Origin: Saturnia japonica
Taxonomy: Eukaryota > Arthropoda > Insecta > Lepidoptera > Saturniidae
NCBI GenBank assembly: GCA_033032175.1
Contig: CM065317.1
Location: 19,117,279-19,181,278 of the forward strand
Direction of reading: 5' to 3'
DNA length: 64,000 nucleotides
Part shown: positions 10,795 through 22,884 of the stretch, piece after piece
How positions within the stretch are numbered: position 1 is the stretch's first letter
Layout of the letters: every line of letters begins with the position of its first letter
Position numbers and translations under genes: made by a program
Notes under the pieces: generated by a model
Seen by the model: only the letters and a program-made list of their open reading frames with translations
Database searches by the model: none
What the model was told of the DNA's origin: nothing

Positions 10795-11430
10795 TCAAAA
10801 TCAAAATATCTTTTATTTAATTTAGGCCCTAAGAAGGCACTTATTAATGTCGAAACACTACCACCGGTTCGGAAAACATCCCAGACATCGAGAAGAACCG
10901 ACAAGAAACTCGATCGGGTTTATCTTATTACCTTTTTTTTTTAAACTGGTTATGCATTATTTAATTATATACAGTTATTATCATTTTCAGTAGATGTACA
11001 GATAAGGAATCACCATCACCATCATTCACGTAATCAGCCACCCTATAATACCCCTTTGACAATAAAACCTGCCTAACATGATTCTTGATCTTATTATCCG
11101 GCAAATGGCTAATGTGCTTAGGAAGTTTATTATAAAACCTAACCCAATTACCTAAAAAACTTTTATTTGTTTTACTAAGTCTAAAAGACGGAATGACTAT
11201 TTTATATTTATTTCTAGTATTGAAATTGTGTGAGTTAGTAACAAGTTCAAAATTGCCTTCATTTTTCCGAACATACATACATTATATTTTGCAAGATGTA
11301 TTGGGAAGGCAAAGTTAAGATACCAAATTCTTGAAATATATTCCTCAATGATTCGCGTGGTCCCATATCATAAATTGCCCGAACTGTCCGTTTTTGTAAT
11401 ACAATATAAATATATTAATTGCTTAAAACA
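10795..11430 (-). pseudogene. 5'-truncated LINE: reverse-transcriptase C-terminus plus 3' UTR (family D)
   Basis: On the minus strand a frame runs from about 11410 to the stop near 10961. It starts QKRTVRAIYDMGPRESLR, continues with NFNTRNKYKIVIPSFRLS and FLGNWVRFYNKLPKH, and ends with SKGYYRVADYVND. This pattern (QKRxxRAI, NTRNK, SFxGxxxRFYNKLP, KGYYxxxDY) is the usual C-terminal domain of CR1/Jockey-like insect LINEs, after the polymerase core. The 3' UTR follows, with accaccggttcggaaaacat on the plus strand, ending in a tttgatttt-type tail near 10800. The polymerase motifs lie beyond the truncation near 11430, so the copy is dead. This C-terminal part lacks frameshifts, so the insertion is fairly recent. 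Copies of only the tail occur at 7646, 14395 and 60800. Confidence 0.8.
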
Positions 11431-11684
11431 CGCATCTTTTTATAACACCCATATTAATTATTAAAGTTATGCCTGGAAACGTATAATTCAGATAAATTAT
11501 TCAAGAGGTGCGTTGAAAGATAATCCAATTTTCGGGGCGAATATGTTATGACGAAAATGCGTTGACACCACAAATATTTATATTAACATTTTCATATATT
11601 TACTATTATTGAGCAATTTCTGGTAAACTTGTTATTATGCCTTCTTTAAAACATTGATTTCTCAATGTTATATTCATTTTTAAA

Positions 11685-11900
11685 CGACTTCACCAAAAAG
11701 GGTGATGTCCTCAATTCGAATGTACTTATATATTTTTTATAGGGATGTTTAGGAATAATTTCTTTGTTTAAGAACATATTTAGATGACTATTTTTTCGTT
11801 GGTCTTCTACCTTGGAGAAGCCTACCTCAAGTTTTGTACAATTTTAATTCCGCTGACACCGGACTTTCGATTTCGAAAATACACCATGTTTTCATTATTT
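11685..11900 (+). repeat. Dispersed repeat, family J
   Basis: Contains cgacttcaccaaaaagggtg, tcctcaattcgaatgtactt and gctgacaccggactttcgat. It aligns in order with 512-700 and 40020-40235. Confidence 0.5.
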
Positions 11901-13000
11901 GATAAAAATTGTCTTTTTAATTAAAGCTATCAGCTGAAATTTGTACATGAAAAAAATATTTATTTATGATATCCTTTTGCAGTATTGATAAAAATCTCAA
12001 AAATTATTAAAAGTACTTTAATGCTACCGGAATCGGTCACACGATAAATACTGTGTAAGTCTCAAGCCTCAATGGATAGCGTAACTTATCTTTTTTAACC
12101 TCCGCATTTTATTTCATAACAAATAAAAGGACAAATATATTTTTCGATGCCGTAATATTTGACAAACGACGCGTAACAGTCATAAATAGAACGATATTAA
12201 ATCCCTGGTTAATCGATAGGAAAGGAATTCAAAAAAAATGTCTTTAAGGAACCAGTGAACTGAATTTCTTGAGCTCTTAATACAAGTCCGTTTAGGTATA
12301 AAAGCCTTTGTCGAAGTTCTTACAAATTACTGATTTACTTACGGATTTATGAAATTTGAGGACGTATACAATATTGAATCGTGTTATTGACATCGCTAGT
12401 CTTAAATTAAAATACTAAAATACAGTTGCAAGGAAAGCACAGTTGGTACAAAGGCACCCAGCAGGTCCGGAGCGTTCTTCTAATTATAGACAATCAATAT
12501 AATGGTTAATTTAGAAATGTGTTACCCTGAATACTATCACCGTAACACGTTCTTCAAAATATTATGCATGGTTGTCAAATTTTATTGCCTTATATAGAAA
12601 CACTATTTATGTATAGGTATTAAGTTTATTTACTATTATGTTATTAATATAGAGATTCTATAGTCTCACAAACTGACAAATACAGATGTGAGTAGAATTT
12701 CAGTCACTAGTGTTGTGTCGAAAATACATATTATCGATAAATATTTATCAGCAATTAGTTTTCGTCTTAAAAATAAAAAGTAAAGGGAAATATTTTTAAC
12801 TATAATACAAATGTTATAATATTTCTAGCATCTATTTTATATAATCAATTGGGCGGATTTTTTTTTTTCAAGTAATTTAACGAACAATCAATCAAGTACA
12901 AAAATTTACGTTATTTGTTGGTCAAATGTTTCTCTTTTATTAAACAAGCCATTATCAATATCATTTTCATCAATACATAGTAAAGTCGATAAAGTGGCTA
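11901..13000. other. No recognisable feature
   Basis: AT-rich DNA with scattered short frames; nothing assignable. Confidence 0.45.
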
Positions 13001-13003
13001 TGT

Positions 13004-13655
13004 GCGTCTGTTTGTATGTCCGCTTACTTCTTCTAAATTATGCAACGCATTTTTATACGATTTTTACGAAAGATTTGCATATAAAATATACTTTAATAAA
13101 GTCATCAAGAAATGGCTTCCGGACACTTACATGACTTACGCTGGCTAAACCGTATGAAATATATCAAAATAATGTCCTAAAGAATTTTAGTTCTTAAAAA
13201 AAGCCTGGATAAAAGTCCGCGATAGCATATATGTATCTACTAAGGTTGACTCAGAGTAATCATTTTTATCCTAAACATAATAATTAAAAAATTAGGTTAT
13301 TTGCGTAGCTATTTTCTAATTCAGTATTAAAATTTATCCAGATAAAAATGTTATTTAACTTGGGCATTTAATGTAGATTAAAATAGTCTGTCACATTATA
13401 TCATTCAAATTAAAACCATAGAAGATATCATGCAACCAAAGAATTCATTTGCAGCGAAACGGTTGGCTGGTGCACGCTTTCGCCGCCTGTGTCGCGGCCT
13501 ACCTATGGGTTATGAAATGTGAGTCGCGAGCTTAGTATACTTTTTGTAACTATTATAAATACTAAAGTAAATCGAAGATGCTTTTGTTAAACATACATTA
13601 CATTAGGTACTTTTTGAATTGCTCCCGAGCGTAGCTGGGGCAGATAGCTAAATTA
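13004..13655 (+). repeat. Diverged family-B-like repeat, interrupted
   Basis: The left part (13004-13240) begins gtctgtttgtatgtccgc and ends near tgtatctactaagg, like the family B copies. A tail-like ctcccgagcgtagctggggc followed by agatagcta lies at 13622-13652. The exon-like segment at 13455-13518 sits between them, so the two parts may be unrelated. Confidence 0.35.
13455..13518 (+). CDS. Candidate internal exon with a transmembrane-like segment
   Basis: I do not recognise the protein. The 64-nt segment is about 58% GC in AT-rich surroundings. It is preceded by ttcatttgcag (acceptor, AG at 13453-13454) and followed by the strong donor GTGAGT at 13519. In phase 0 it is open and encodes WLVHAFAACVAAYLWVM within 21 codons, which has the length and hydrophobicity of one membrane helix, followed by Lys. 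It ends one base into a codon (phase 1). The segments at 25223 and 25571 continue this phase without a stop. The polypyrimidine tract upstream is weak. A second plus-strand frame is also open, so coding status is not proven. Confidence 0.35.
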
Positions 13656-14394
13656 TACTTTGAGAAGATATTGTGTCTTTGATAGTAATAGGTTTAAAGC
13701 TCATTTTCAAATATTATTCACAGTGAGATAAATGCTAAGAATTGTGACATTAATTTTTATATAGATACAAAACATCGATAATAAGCCATAAATATCGAGA
13801 TGCGCACGACACTTATTGAGAAGTACCTAAATCCGTCATTACTCACTGTAGGCTTATGAAATTAGGTTATTGGTAAGGTTTGCGAATTGCGTTCATAATA
13901 TACGATTTGATTTACTCTAAATTCTAATACTGCGGTTGCGTAATAACTGGAAATTATAGAAACTTTATCAGTATTCACACGATGAAATCTATCAATATAG
14001 AACCTCACGCTAAGACTTTAAAAGCGGAGCAGGACCCACGCATGTCATGCAAGTACGGGAAGTGAGGAAAACTCAAGGATACGCGCGTTGACGGCAACGT
14101 GACGCAGAGTTTATCGAATAGATTTAAGACGCGTGAAACCGTACGGCACAGTTAGCGTTTCTATAAAAGATATTCTAACAGGTGAAAGACGGAAAATTCT
14201 GAAACTAGGATAGGTATGTTATATTTAAGTAATTATGTTTTTGTAAATATACAGACGAGCGTTAAAATGTGTTCTCTTAGTTGAACTTGAGTGCCAATTC
14301 CTTTCTGTGCTTACATAGTCTTCAGCTACCTCGACACTTAACATTATTTGAGAATGTGGTCATAAATTAGCTCGTAATCGAAAAAAATAAATAG
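13656..14394. other. No recognisable feature
   Basis: Includes a moderately CpG-rich stretch around 14030-14160 with no motif I can name and no long frame. Confidence 0.4.
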
Positions 14395-14490
14395 TTTTAA
14401 TCAAATTTTATTAACATTAGATATAAGGAAGCAGTAAGCAATGTCAAAATTACTACCGGTTCAGAGTTCTGAAAATATTCTGTGTTTCCG
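14395..14490 (-). pseudogene. LINE 3' tail, family D, short copy
   Basis: Plus-strand reading gives tttaatcaaattttattaac, then aatgtcaaaattactaccgg and ttcag. It is a diverged match to the tail at 10800-10880. Confidence 0.5.
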
Positions 14491-14874
14491 TACTGAAATA
14501 GAAACAAACATTGTTTAAATAAATTTTTAGAATATTTGTCACTTCCTAAATATATGTAGTTTAATGTGTAAGCCCCCTCATTTCTGGGATATGAACAATG
14601 CCATCTCATTACTCAATAGTAGCATACTTATCAGTGACTGACCTCACTTAGGACTTAGATTTTCTTTGAGGCTTATAATAAATAGGTGAAGAATGCAAGT
14701 ACCACTTAAATCTCAATGAACTGTATGTATGTAGAGAACAGTCTCTACCATTTTATGAAAAATTTTCAATGATTTCACTGCATCTAAGAATTAAGGCATA
14801 TTCCGTTTTCGTCATCTTAAGGCTTGTAAAAAGGAAACAAAAAACCCAATTTCAAGAAAAAAGCCGAGAAAAAA

Positions 14875-15240
14875 AATATTTTCTGTTTTTGATTTTTATT
14901 TGATTCCCTGACGTCATACTGAAATATTACAATGTAGTTTATGTCACTCCTACAACTAGAACAAATCTAACGACAGCTCGTATGCTGCTCCTTTTTCGCA
15001 GACAGGTAAAAAACAAAAACTCACTTCAATGATTTTATGAAGTTTTCTGGTATATGTTCGAAATACAAGGTCCGATGCAAATGAATTTAAAATGGGACCA
15101 CCCACCAGTTATCCCCTTTCCAACGTAAAAAGAATGATCCAAATCGGTTCACAAACAAATAAGTTATGCGTGAACATATCCATAACAAAATAATATATAT
15201 ATATTCAAACTGCGAACCTCTTTTTTTGAAATCGGTTAAA
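14875..15240 (-). repeat. Dispersed repeat, family J-like, inverted
   Basis: On the minus strand it starts ttttaaccgatttcaaaaaa followed by gaggttcgcagtttgaat. Internally it has aaccgatttggatcattc. It has the order of family J but is diverged. Confidence 0.4.
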
Positions 15241-15814
15241 AAAAGTCCAATCAGAGCTTATTCTCTTTATATTTATAAGATAACACGCGATTTAAACCTT
15301 TGACTCTTTACGTCACAAAAATGTACATAAAATTGGCATAATGTATGCCATCCCCGGGAGCAGAGTTATTAAATAATAAGACATCGCAGTAATAATTTAA
15401 GAAAATAAAGCTTCAGTTACGAACTGGCGTTATAAATGGGAATTTAAACGCTGTTTCACGCTTCGTTTTTCTTTTAGGGTTGTCACCAAAATATTTGACA
15501 AAATTACTGTAATTATTCCTGATGTTCAACATTACGGTATTGCTGTTTGGCATTATGGTTTGGTATGGGATGGTAACATTTCTTTCGTATTGTCTTTATA
15601 TTATTTTCCATTTTTTCAGTGTAATAAGTTAAGCACATCATAAGAAAATACAAATAAATTCGTTTAAACACTATTTTTATTTGCAGTAAAATAGCATAAT
15701 AATATGTTCTAAATACATATTTAAACGTACAAGGGCCAAAATTTTGTTTTAAATCCCAACTCACGATTGTCACGAAGGTTCAGCAACTTCAGCATCCTTG
15801 AAATTGTTGCTCTT
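15241..15814. other. No recognisable feature
   Basis: A minus-strand frame at 15513-15773 has no recognisable domain and a composition typical of AT-rich noncoding DNA. Confidence 0.4.
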
Positions 15815-15930
15815 CTTTCGCAGTCATGTGCCTTCAGTGCTCGCTCCCAAGCCCGGTGAAGCTGTAAAAGCCTTCCGAGGCTTCAGGACTCTTAAGGCTC
15901 ACAGTATAGTGAGATCGCAAAAAATGTTTG
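15815..15930 (+). repeat. Poly(A)-tailed retroposon 3' end, family E, copy 1
   Basis: Contains caagcccggtgaagctgtaa, a small aagcc..ggctt hairpin, and acagtatagtgaga before an A-rich end. It matches 36000-36145 and 63625-63760 in the same order. Family E may be the 3' UTR of the Jockey-type element at 34132 (inference from proximity). Confidence 0.6.
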
Positions 15931-16706
15931 ATATCCATTCCTTTAAAATTATGATTTTATACTTTGGCCCTTGTATCTAGGACCCACCGTTATGTCATTT
16001 TTCAAAGTTACACTTCTTTAGGTAAAAATTGATTAGAACGAATTTTCACAGTCCTCGTGTAAATTGTAATAAAAATTCCACACTATGAAGTTGCTCAATA
16101 AACCTCTCTATTTTATTGTGGTGAAGATAGTCACACTCGATGTCTTTCGTTATAACTAAGAGTGACTATTTATTCAAAGAAGTATGACTTAACACACATT
16201 CACTATTTTCCCTCATTTCTCCACAATCGAATTATTTAAGTAGGTTCCTGAATTCTCAAGTACAACTATCGTAAGGTTTCCAAGCCTTTGGGTTATTGCG
16301 AGCTTTTGAAAATACCCAACCAGCGTGCTTTCAGATTTTGTCTTTCGTCGAGTTGCAGTTGGAGTTGCAATGGGTATGCTAGTGATGACCAATCATAGTT
16401 TCAAAATGTAATTATGTGATAAATAAAGAATGTTTAACACACTAATAAACGTATCATTACTTTAACATGTTTGAAGAGTGAAAATTTATTTTTAGAATTA
16501 TCGTGTGTCAACCCTAACACGTCGTGCTCTGTCGCCCGCAACACGTTCGTAACACGCTATTTATAAAACGGAGAGTATCGCTCGCTCTCTGCGACACGAC
16601 ATTGTTGCTTTTAAATAGTATATTTTCTTTGCAATAGAAACTTTTGCTATGTGGTATTCTAGACTACCATTACGACAACAATCGTTGATGTGCACTCATG
16701 TCTATT
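15931..16706. other. Mostly featureless; TATA-containing CpG-richer patch at 16500-16615
   Basis: AACACG occurs three times (near 16517, 16540 and 16551), followed by tatttataaaacgg and then ctcgctctctgcgac. This resembles a core promoter with a TATAAAA box near 16562, but no downstream gene is visible. Confidence 0.25.
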
Positions 16707-17071
16707 GTTGTTTGAAATAACACTAACCTTGCCTTACTTGAATTGGAATGCCGTCAACTTTACTTTCCTCAAAATGGAATGCCATCAATTTTGCTTACCT
16801 CGACTCGGAAGGCCGGCAGTCTTGCATTTCGTATAGTAGACGGCCGTAAATATTGCCTTTCTTGAAATTAAATGCCGTCAATCTTACTTACATTGGATTG
16901 TAATGCCATATAGCCTACTTTCCGTGAATTATTATATCTTTAATTTTACATTTACTATATTGGAATCCTGTCAATAATGTCTTCCTTGAATTGGAATGCC
17001 AGCAAAATTACCTTCATTGTATTGAAATGCCGGCAATAACGCCTTCCTTAAATTGGAATGGCCTAGAATTA
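16707..17071 (+). repeat. 31-bp tandem repeat, about 12 diverged units, no indels
   Basis: Units start at 16707 (weak), 16738, 16769, 16800, 16831, 16862, 16893, 16924, 16955, 16986, 17017 and 17048 (partial). Every full unit is exactly 31 bp. A typical unit begins ttgaattggaatgccgtcaa and ends cttactttcc. Units differ by many substitutions, yet none has gained or lost a base. The core ggaatgccgtcaa is best kept. 31 is not a multiple of 3, so this is not a peptide repeat. It is old, and single-copy in the window. Confidence 0.85.
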
Positions 17072-18734
17072 TTAAAGCATAATCGTTTATGTTACTGGAG
17101 TATTCCAAGTTGTTGATAGTGGATGCCATCTAGTTGATTACGAACATCCTGCTATTAATCAAAATTTCCTCGTGTGTTAATCAGTAGCGAGTAACATGAA
17201 AGACTCACCTAGGTGTACTTTGTTTATCGTTCTAGAAATGCTCACTATGTTAGTAAAATTAAATAGACCATTAGTGTCAGGACAACGTGTATTTTAGAAA
17301 AATACAAAAATCTTTTTATGTGAGTACAATAGAGCTTAGTTTGAACAAAGCAACAAAATATGGAGCAGGACGTAACAAAGCTCTTTGACTATAGACCGCG
17401 GAGCCGAGTAAGAAAATATACAATTTAACTTTCAACGTTTTAAGTCAGACACAGTCTCGAGGTTAACTGGTATAGTTAGAATATTTTTCAAATTTATCTA
17501 TTAAAAAGTTTGATGCTATAATAGCAGCAGATTACAGAGCAAGTGAAAAAGAGAGAATTTAATTCGAGGGACTAAGTTGAATCCCGAGAGCTGCCACGCG
17601 ATGAGATTCTATACGAGAATCCTGAGCGAAGTGAGGAATACAAGGACCGAGATTTAATTTTTTTCCCATGAGTTATGCACTCTACTTTTTAACATTGAAT
17701 GCGAGAAAACTTCTTAGGCTGTGATTTGATAATTGAACAAGAATGGACAGTAAATTTTTAAAACACGCGTTAGGTTTAGATACCTTTCGTTACATGACAG
17801 AGAAGAAAGTTAAAACGTAGAGAGAAGGAGAAAAAAAGAAAAAGGAAGACTTTACGTTGTATATCTTACTGCTGGTTCACATTAGGTCGAACCGATAGAT
17901 TTATTGTGACGGTAAATGTGTCAGATTTGTATTGGTCTATGCGTTCTAATAGTTATTAATAATAGCTGTTACTATACCATACACGTGATAAGCTCATTAC
18001 TGTTTTTTTTTTTGGTTTGTCGTATTCCGGTATAAGTCGGTGTATATGCGGTAGTAGAACGGGGTAATAAAGATCGCGACCATTCATACACAACGTAATA
18101 AACCGGCATCAATGATTTTTATTTTAAAAAGTCTCTTACACATACGGTAGTTCGGAACTGGGGACATCGCGACACCGACTACTGTGTATATTTACACGAA
18201 CCATTTCGAGATACCTTTGACAACTCCATAAGTCAAAAATTATTCGATTTAAATGCTTGAAATTTTGTATTTTAAATAAGCCATTCAAATTCTGAAAAAA
18301 GCATTCTGAAAAGTAGCATTCTTGTCATAAACTCACTTACTAATTCATCAAAAACCTAGCCCGCTTCTAGGTGATTCAGAAATTAAACATATACAAAGGA
18401 TCCAAAAAAAATTATCAAAAACTTAAAAAATACTTTTTTAAACGAATAATACTCATATGATAACTGCGTTTCAATTGTCTCACCAAAAGATGGCGTTGTG
18501 CCAATTTACATCCATAACGAACATCAAATGCAATGGCGCGGCGTCACCATCTGTTCACCAATATATTATATATTGTGCAGTTAAAAAAAAAAGTAATAAC
18601 GTTCTAACAAAAACATAAATCTGAAAAGGGGGTCAAGTTCAGTAGGTAGTTCGTTTGTGGTAGTCATTGTCACCGATAAAAGAGCCGAGATTTAACTTAT
18701 TTTTCAAATTATGACTTATTTGGTTTGTAATTTT
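17072..18734. repeat. AT-rich DNA with one dispersed-repeat fragment (17575-17660)
   Basis: The fragment has gaatcctgagcgaagtgagg and acaaggaccgag; a distantly similar gggagcgaagttccttatcg block occurs at 37090-37130. The rest shows nothing assignable. Confidence 0.35.
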
Positions 18735-18905
18735 TCGCGAGCAGTCAGCTTATATCCAATTACCGAGGGCCATGTAGACCGTCACGCAGCTACGACCGGC
18801 GATGGAACAATCTTTCGGAGGTCACTGTTTTTTAAGGTTTGTACTATGTTAATCATCAATCACAGTGTTGTCAATTTGCCGTGCTATAATAATAATAAAA
18901 AAAAC
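18735..18905 (+). pseudogene. LINE 3' tail, family F, fragment
   Basis: Ends with cggaggtcactgttttttaagg, cagtgttgtcaatttgccg and ctataataataataaaaaa, the same tail order as copy 1 at 2990-3095. Heavily diverged. Confidence 0.5.
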
Positions 18906-20284
18906 TGATTGGGTTCAACATGATAACAATTATTTTATCTAGTTATTAGAGCTAGAAAATGGTGCGCTTAGAAATAGAAGTGACTCTTAATTGCACTTGG
19001 TAAATTGCTGCTGCTAGAACTGACAGCTTTGGGATAATGACATTACTTTGCGTTGAAGGTAAACAACGCTATAAATCCACGGTGGTAACGTACTTTCTAA
19101 ATTTCGTCTAGTTATCTAGCAACTGAACATCTTGTTCTATTCTCCACCAAAGGGTCAAGGATATACGCTTATGTGAAGTAGAAAACTTAATCATCCGAAC
19201 CTTCGGTGTTGTAAAACAATATTACCTGCGATTGCGCAGGGTTGTACTATGTAACAACTTTATAGGAATATAAAGAAACTCACCACTCTCAGCGTTTACG
19301 CTGATAGGAGAAGCTCCAGAATCCACAAAGAATAGTTAAGGGGAAGGAAGGGAAAATCATGACAAATCGTCGTGTCCACAAACTTCTCACAACCAATTCG
19401 CCTAGTGGGTACGTTACAAATTTCTACAATATCACAATATAACAAATGGCCGCAATAAGGGGATATCTCGTCCTGTGACCCAAACACAATTTAAGAACAG
19501 CAATTAAAGGAGTTTTTATTAAAATTATCACACGGCGTGCGTACAAGTAAAACAAGCATATTGACCTTCAGACACATAAGGACGCATAGTGAAAGAGCGT
19601 CGAATGCGTAAGTTACATAAAGAGCAAAAACTATAGACAACTAATGCGTTGCCAGACACCGGTTCCGAACACATCTTTTGCCAAGGAACTTTCAATATTT
19701 CATTGTAACATTTGTAACTAAAACGCAATCCTATTTTAGATATAATATTGTAAGTAAAGACTTGGAGATTTGTCCAGAGTTATCTTAAATAGATTTTTAA
19801 CTGATAAATAATTTTTTTTTAATTAAACATCAACAAAACTCGAATTTGATTGTAGGATGCCAAAAACAAAAGGTTGCCAAAGAAAATTACGTCACATTAA
19901 CGTCTAAACCTTAAAAGAATAAATCCAAATCCAAACGAAATTCATCGAGGTATGTATAAATAACTAAATAATTTATTCAAAACGCGTATATAATAAAAAA
20001 TTCAACGCCAAAAGGACATGTGCTTCTAATGTATACATTACGTATACGACGACGTGGGAACGCAAATATTGGCCCATTTCGGAAATTTCCAACAGATGGA
20101 AGAACATAAATTATAAATCACCTTTCCGAATTATAATTCAACCGAATCTAATAAGAACAAACGAAGACTTCTTTTACATCTTCTTTACACTTTTGAGGAT
20201 AGAAGAAAAAAAAGAGCTAGACAACAAGCGTAATAAACTGGAAGTCAGAGCAGACCACCTGCGGCTATACGTTACAATTACTAA
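18906..20284. other. No recognisable feature
   Basis: Short minus-strand frames at 19296-19487 and 19528-19728 carry several Cys but no pattern that I can assign to a family. Confidence 0.35.
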
Positions 20285-20389
20285 GACGGTGTTCTCACTT
20301 GCCGCAAGTGTGATCGCACGTTCACGACGAAGATAGGATACATCAGTCATGTACGTGCACACGAAAGGGCGGAACAGTCAGACTGTTAG
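20285..20389 (+). pseudogene. Single C2H2 zinc finger, probable LINE ORF tail
   Basis: From 20285 the frame reads [19 protein letters not shown], then [12 protein letters not shown], and stops at 20387. Cys at 20300 and 20309 and His at 20348 and 20360 form a C-x2-C-x12-H-x3-H finger. An in-frame TAA lies directly upstream (20282-20284), so the finger is cut off from any N-terminal protein. Several insect LINE polyproteins end in one finger of the type CxxCxRxFxxxIGxxxHxRxH, with the IG pair seen here. A host zinc-finger exon is the alternative, but no acceptor site or further finger is visible. Confidence 0.5.
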
Positions 20390-22689
20390 AATGAGGAGTT
20401 CAAGCGGTCGCTGTAACCGAAAACGGTTAGGAGCAGATGATGAGCTAGTCTCAGCACGAAGTATTTATTTGTCAGTGTATATCCATTTTATTATCGGTTT
20501 TTTCTATGGTGTTTTAGGTCCACGTGACGGCTATAACTGTTGATAAATTATTACCATAAAATTGAGTGTAATATTAAAGCCATGTTTGCTATAATAAAAA
20601 AATAAACTAGATTAGCGAAGTAAAAGGACATAAATAAAATGTTTTTCGGTGGAAATCACAGCTGAAATACAACAACATCGAATTTTCCTCAACATACAAT
20701 GTTCTGCTCTTCGTAAAAAGAGGAGTGAATACGAAAGTGCGTCCCCTATCTCGTTTCCGGTTCATTGGGATTCAAGACGCATGCCTTCATGCGTTCAATA
20801 GAATTTCTTTTATGTTCACTTACTATGTATAACTTTATTTATTATAACCAGAGGTGGAGTAATCCTAGTATTTACTTTCTTTTATATGCTTATCATTACT
20901 GGCATATCCTCCTAAGGACGAGACATAAAAATTCGAAATTCAAATATTTATGTGCAACAGCTAAATTTTTGAACTCAAATATGTCCTTTGTCTATGAAAA
21001 ATATTCAATGTCAAAATTTATTTATTTCATGCTATGAGATAAGTTTTCGTTTCACGTATAGTGTTTTTGATGCTACCGAGATATGTTCAATATTTTTTTC
21101 TTTTACTATGTACCGTATTTCAACCGCCAGGTCTCAGGAGGTATTCTTACACGGGACATTGTACACAACATCATCAGCCTCAGTTGCTAGTTGTCAACTG
21201 TTCGTGCAATCTAGAGATTGCGTGTCGAAAGCTTGCCTAAGTTTGTTAATTAAAACGTACGTAATACCTACATGTTTTAAATGTATTAAGATATTCAAAG
21301 TACCTATTAGCTAAGATGACCAGGAAACTTAGGTTTTACATACCTACATAAGTAGTTTTAAATTTCACGAAGGTACTTTAATACCACATCGTCAAATATT
21401 ATGTGAGGTAATGGTGAAGGAGTGCTAACTAGCAATAAAAATCTACAGACCCTTTCAATAAGCTAAAAAACCGTATGTGTGAAAAATTTCATAAGATCAA
21501 AATAATTATGAATCTATCACTTTTATTGTAAAAAGTTATAATATAAATCCGTCTCAATGGGAAAAGCTAGCAGTTAACGAGCGGAGGTAAAAATCAGGAA
21601 CCAAAAAATTTTCAATAATTTAATTTTAAATTTTTTTAATAATAGAACTTTTTAGCAAATGGGTGTTAAATTATGCAGTAAATATAAGTGTTATTTCATT
21701 GGTTGGCAAATAATGCACTGCAAACTTATTAGAACATTTTTAAACTTAATAATTAGTCGCTTTTAAAAGTGGCCCGACTTTTCAGAAGATTTCGCGACTT
21801 TAGATCATAGATATTTCGGGGCAACTCGGATGAAAACTTTCTATCGAACCTGTACTGTGAATAAAATCTTCCAGATTCATCATCATCATTTTATAGTACT
21901 ATCTATAATATTTTGTATAATATTCACCTGGGCACAACGTAATATTAACAGCGACTATTGGAACAAGCCAAAAAATTCCAACAATATAATTGAGAGACAT
22001 ATTCATACAATATGTCACATTATTTCCACCGTTTGTGTCAGTGCTTCAACTGTCACGCTCGCTTTGTTCCACGCATAGCTTACACGGAGCGTGTTTGGTA
22101 TGGCACGCTTGACATCTGTAACGTGATATTCACATTTTTTACGTTCCCACGTCTCTAACTATTATTTGATATCACAGAGTACATTAAATATAACTTTCAC
22201 CTTATTTCGCAAGTCATATAAAAGTACAGAAAATAATTTACTTCAATGTGTTATTTTACGTTCTTTTCTAGACAAAAGAGTTGAATGTAAAAGTCACTGA
22301 AAGCAAAAAAAAAAATCAATTAAGAATTTATTTTCGTTTTGTAATTTTCATTTACTTAATGTCAATAATTGTTATAAACCTTATTTACTTACAGTACCAT
22401 AAGGGTGATTCTGTTATAAATTAGGCCATCACTAAACCATGTCAATTAAAATAATATTTATTTATTATTTATAGACCGTTAAATTATTTTTACCTAAAAA
22501 AAAGTCAGTAAAATATATAAACACTATTATTATCTATCTTCATCTGTCATAGTGCTGTTGGCACGAGGGATACCATTATTGTAGTTATTTGAAGTTGAGT
22601 TGTAAGAGAATTTAACGGTAAATAATATTATGTTTTTGTAACTGAATAACAATTTGTAACATCACACATTAGCAGTCTCGTAATTGACA
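20390..22689. other. No recognisable feature
   Basis: Contains plus-strand frames 20765-21037 and 20988-21314 without recognisable domains. Their base composition is like the surroundings, so I do not call genes. Confidence 0.4.
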
Positions 22690-22800
22690 ATAATGCACGT
22701 GACGTCATAACATCGCTCACGATACGGTAGTGGCACTGGTGCGGTGGTGCGGCGACGATGCTCCTATAAAGCTCGAGCCAAGTCAAGATCACAGTTCCAT
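22690..22800 (+). promoter_or_regulatory. Candidate core promoter: E-box/CRE and TATA
   Basis: CACGTGACGTCA (22696-22707) combines an E-box with a perfect palindromic CRE (TGACGTCA). A GC-rich stretch (gtgcggtggtgcggcgacga) follows, then CTATAAAG (TATAAA at 22765-22770). Twenty-six to 28 bases on lies atCACAGTtcc, an acceptable initiator. The order and spacing fit a TATA promoter on the plus strand. No coding exon follows that I can support; a LINE tail begins at 22885. It could instead be part of an unrecognised element. Confidence 0.3.
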
Positions 22801-22884
22801 AGTCTTCATAATTAGTAATAAAATAAACAATTAAATACATACATTTCTCCATATAATTTAATTCCAAGATTGATGTTATTCAAT

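Noticed and set aside
15195..15210. AT dinucleotide run
   Set aside because: Ordinary short microsatellite.
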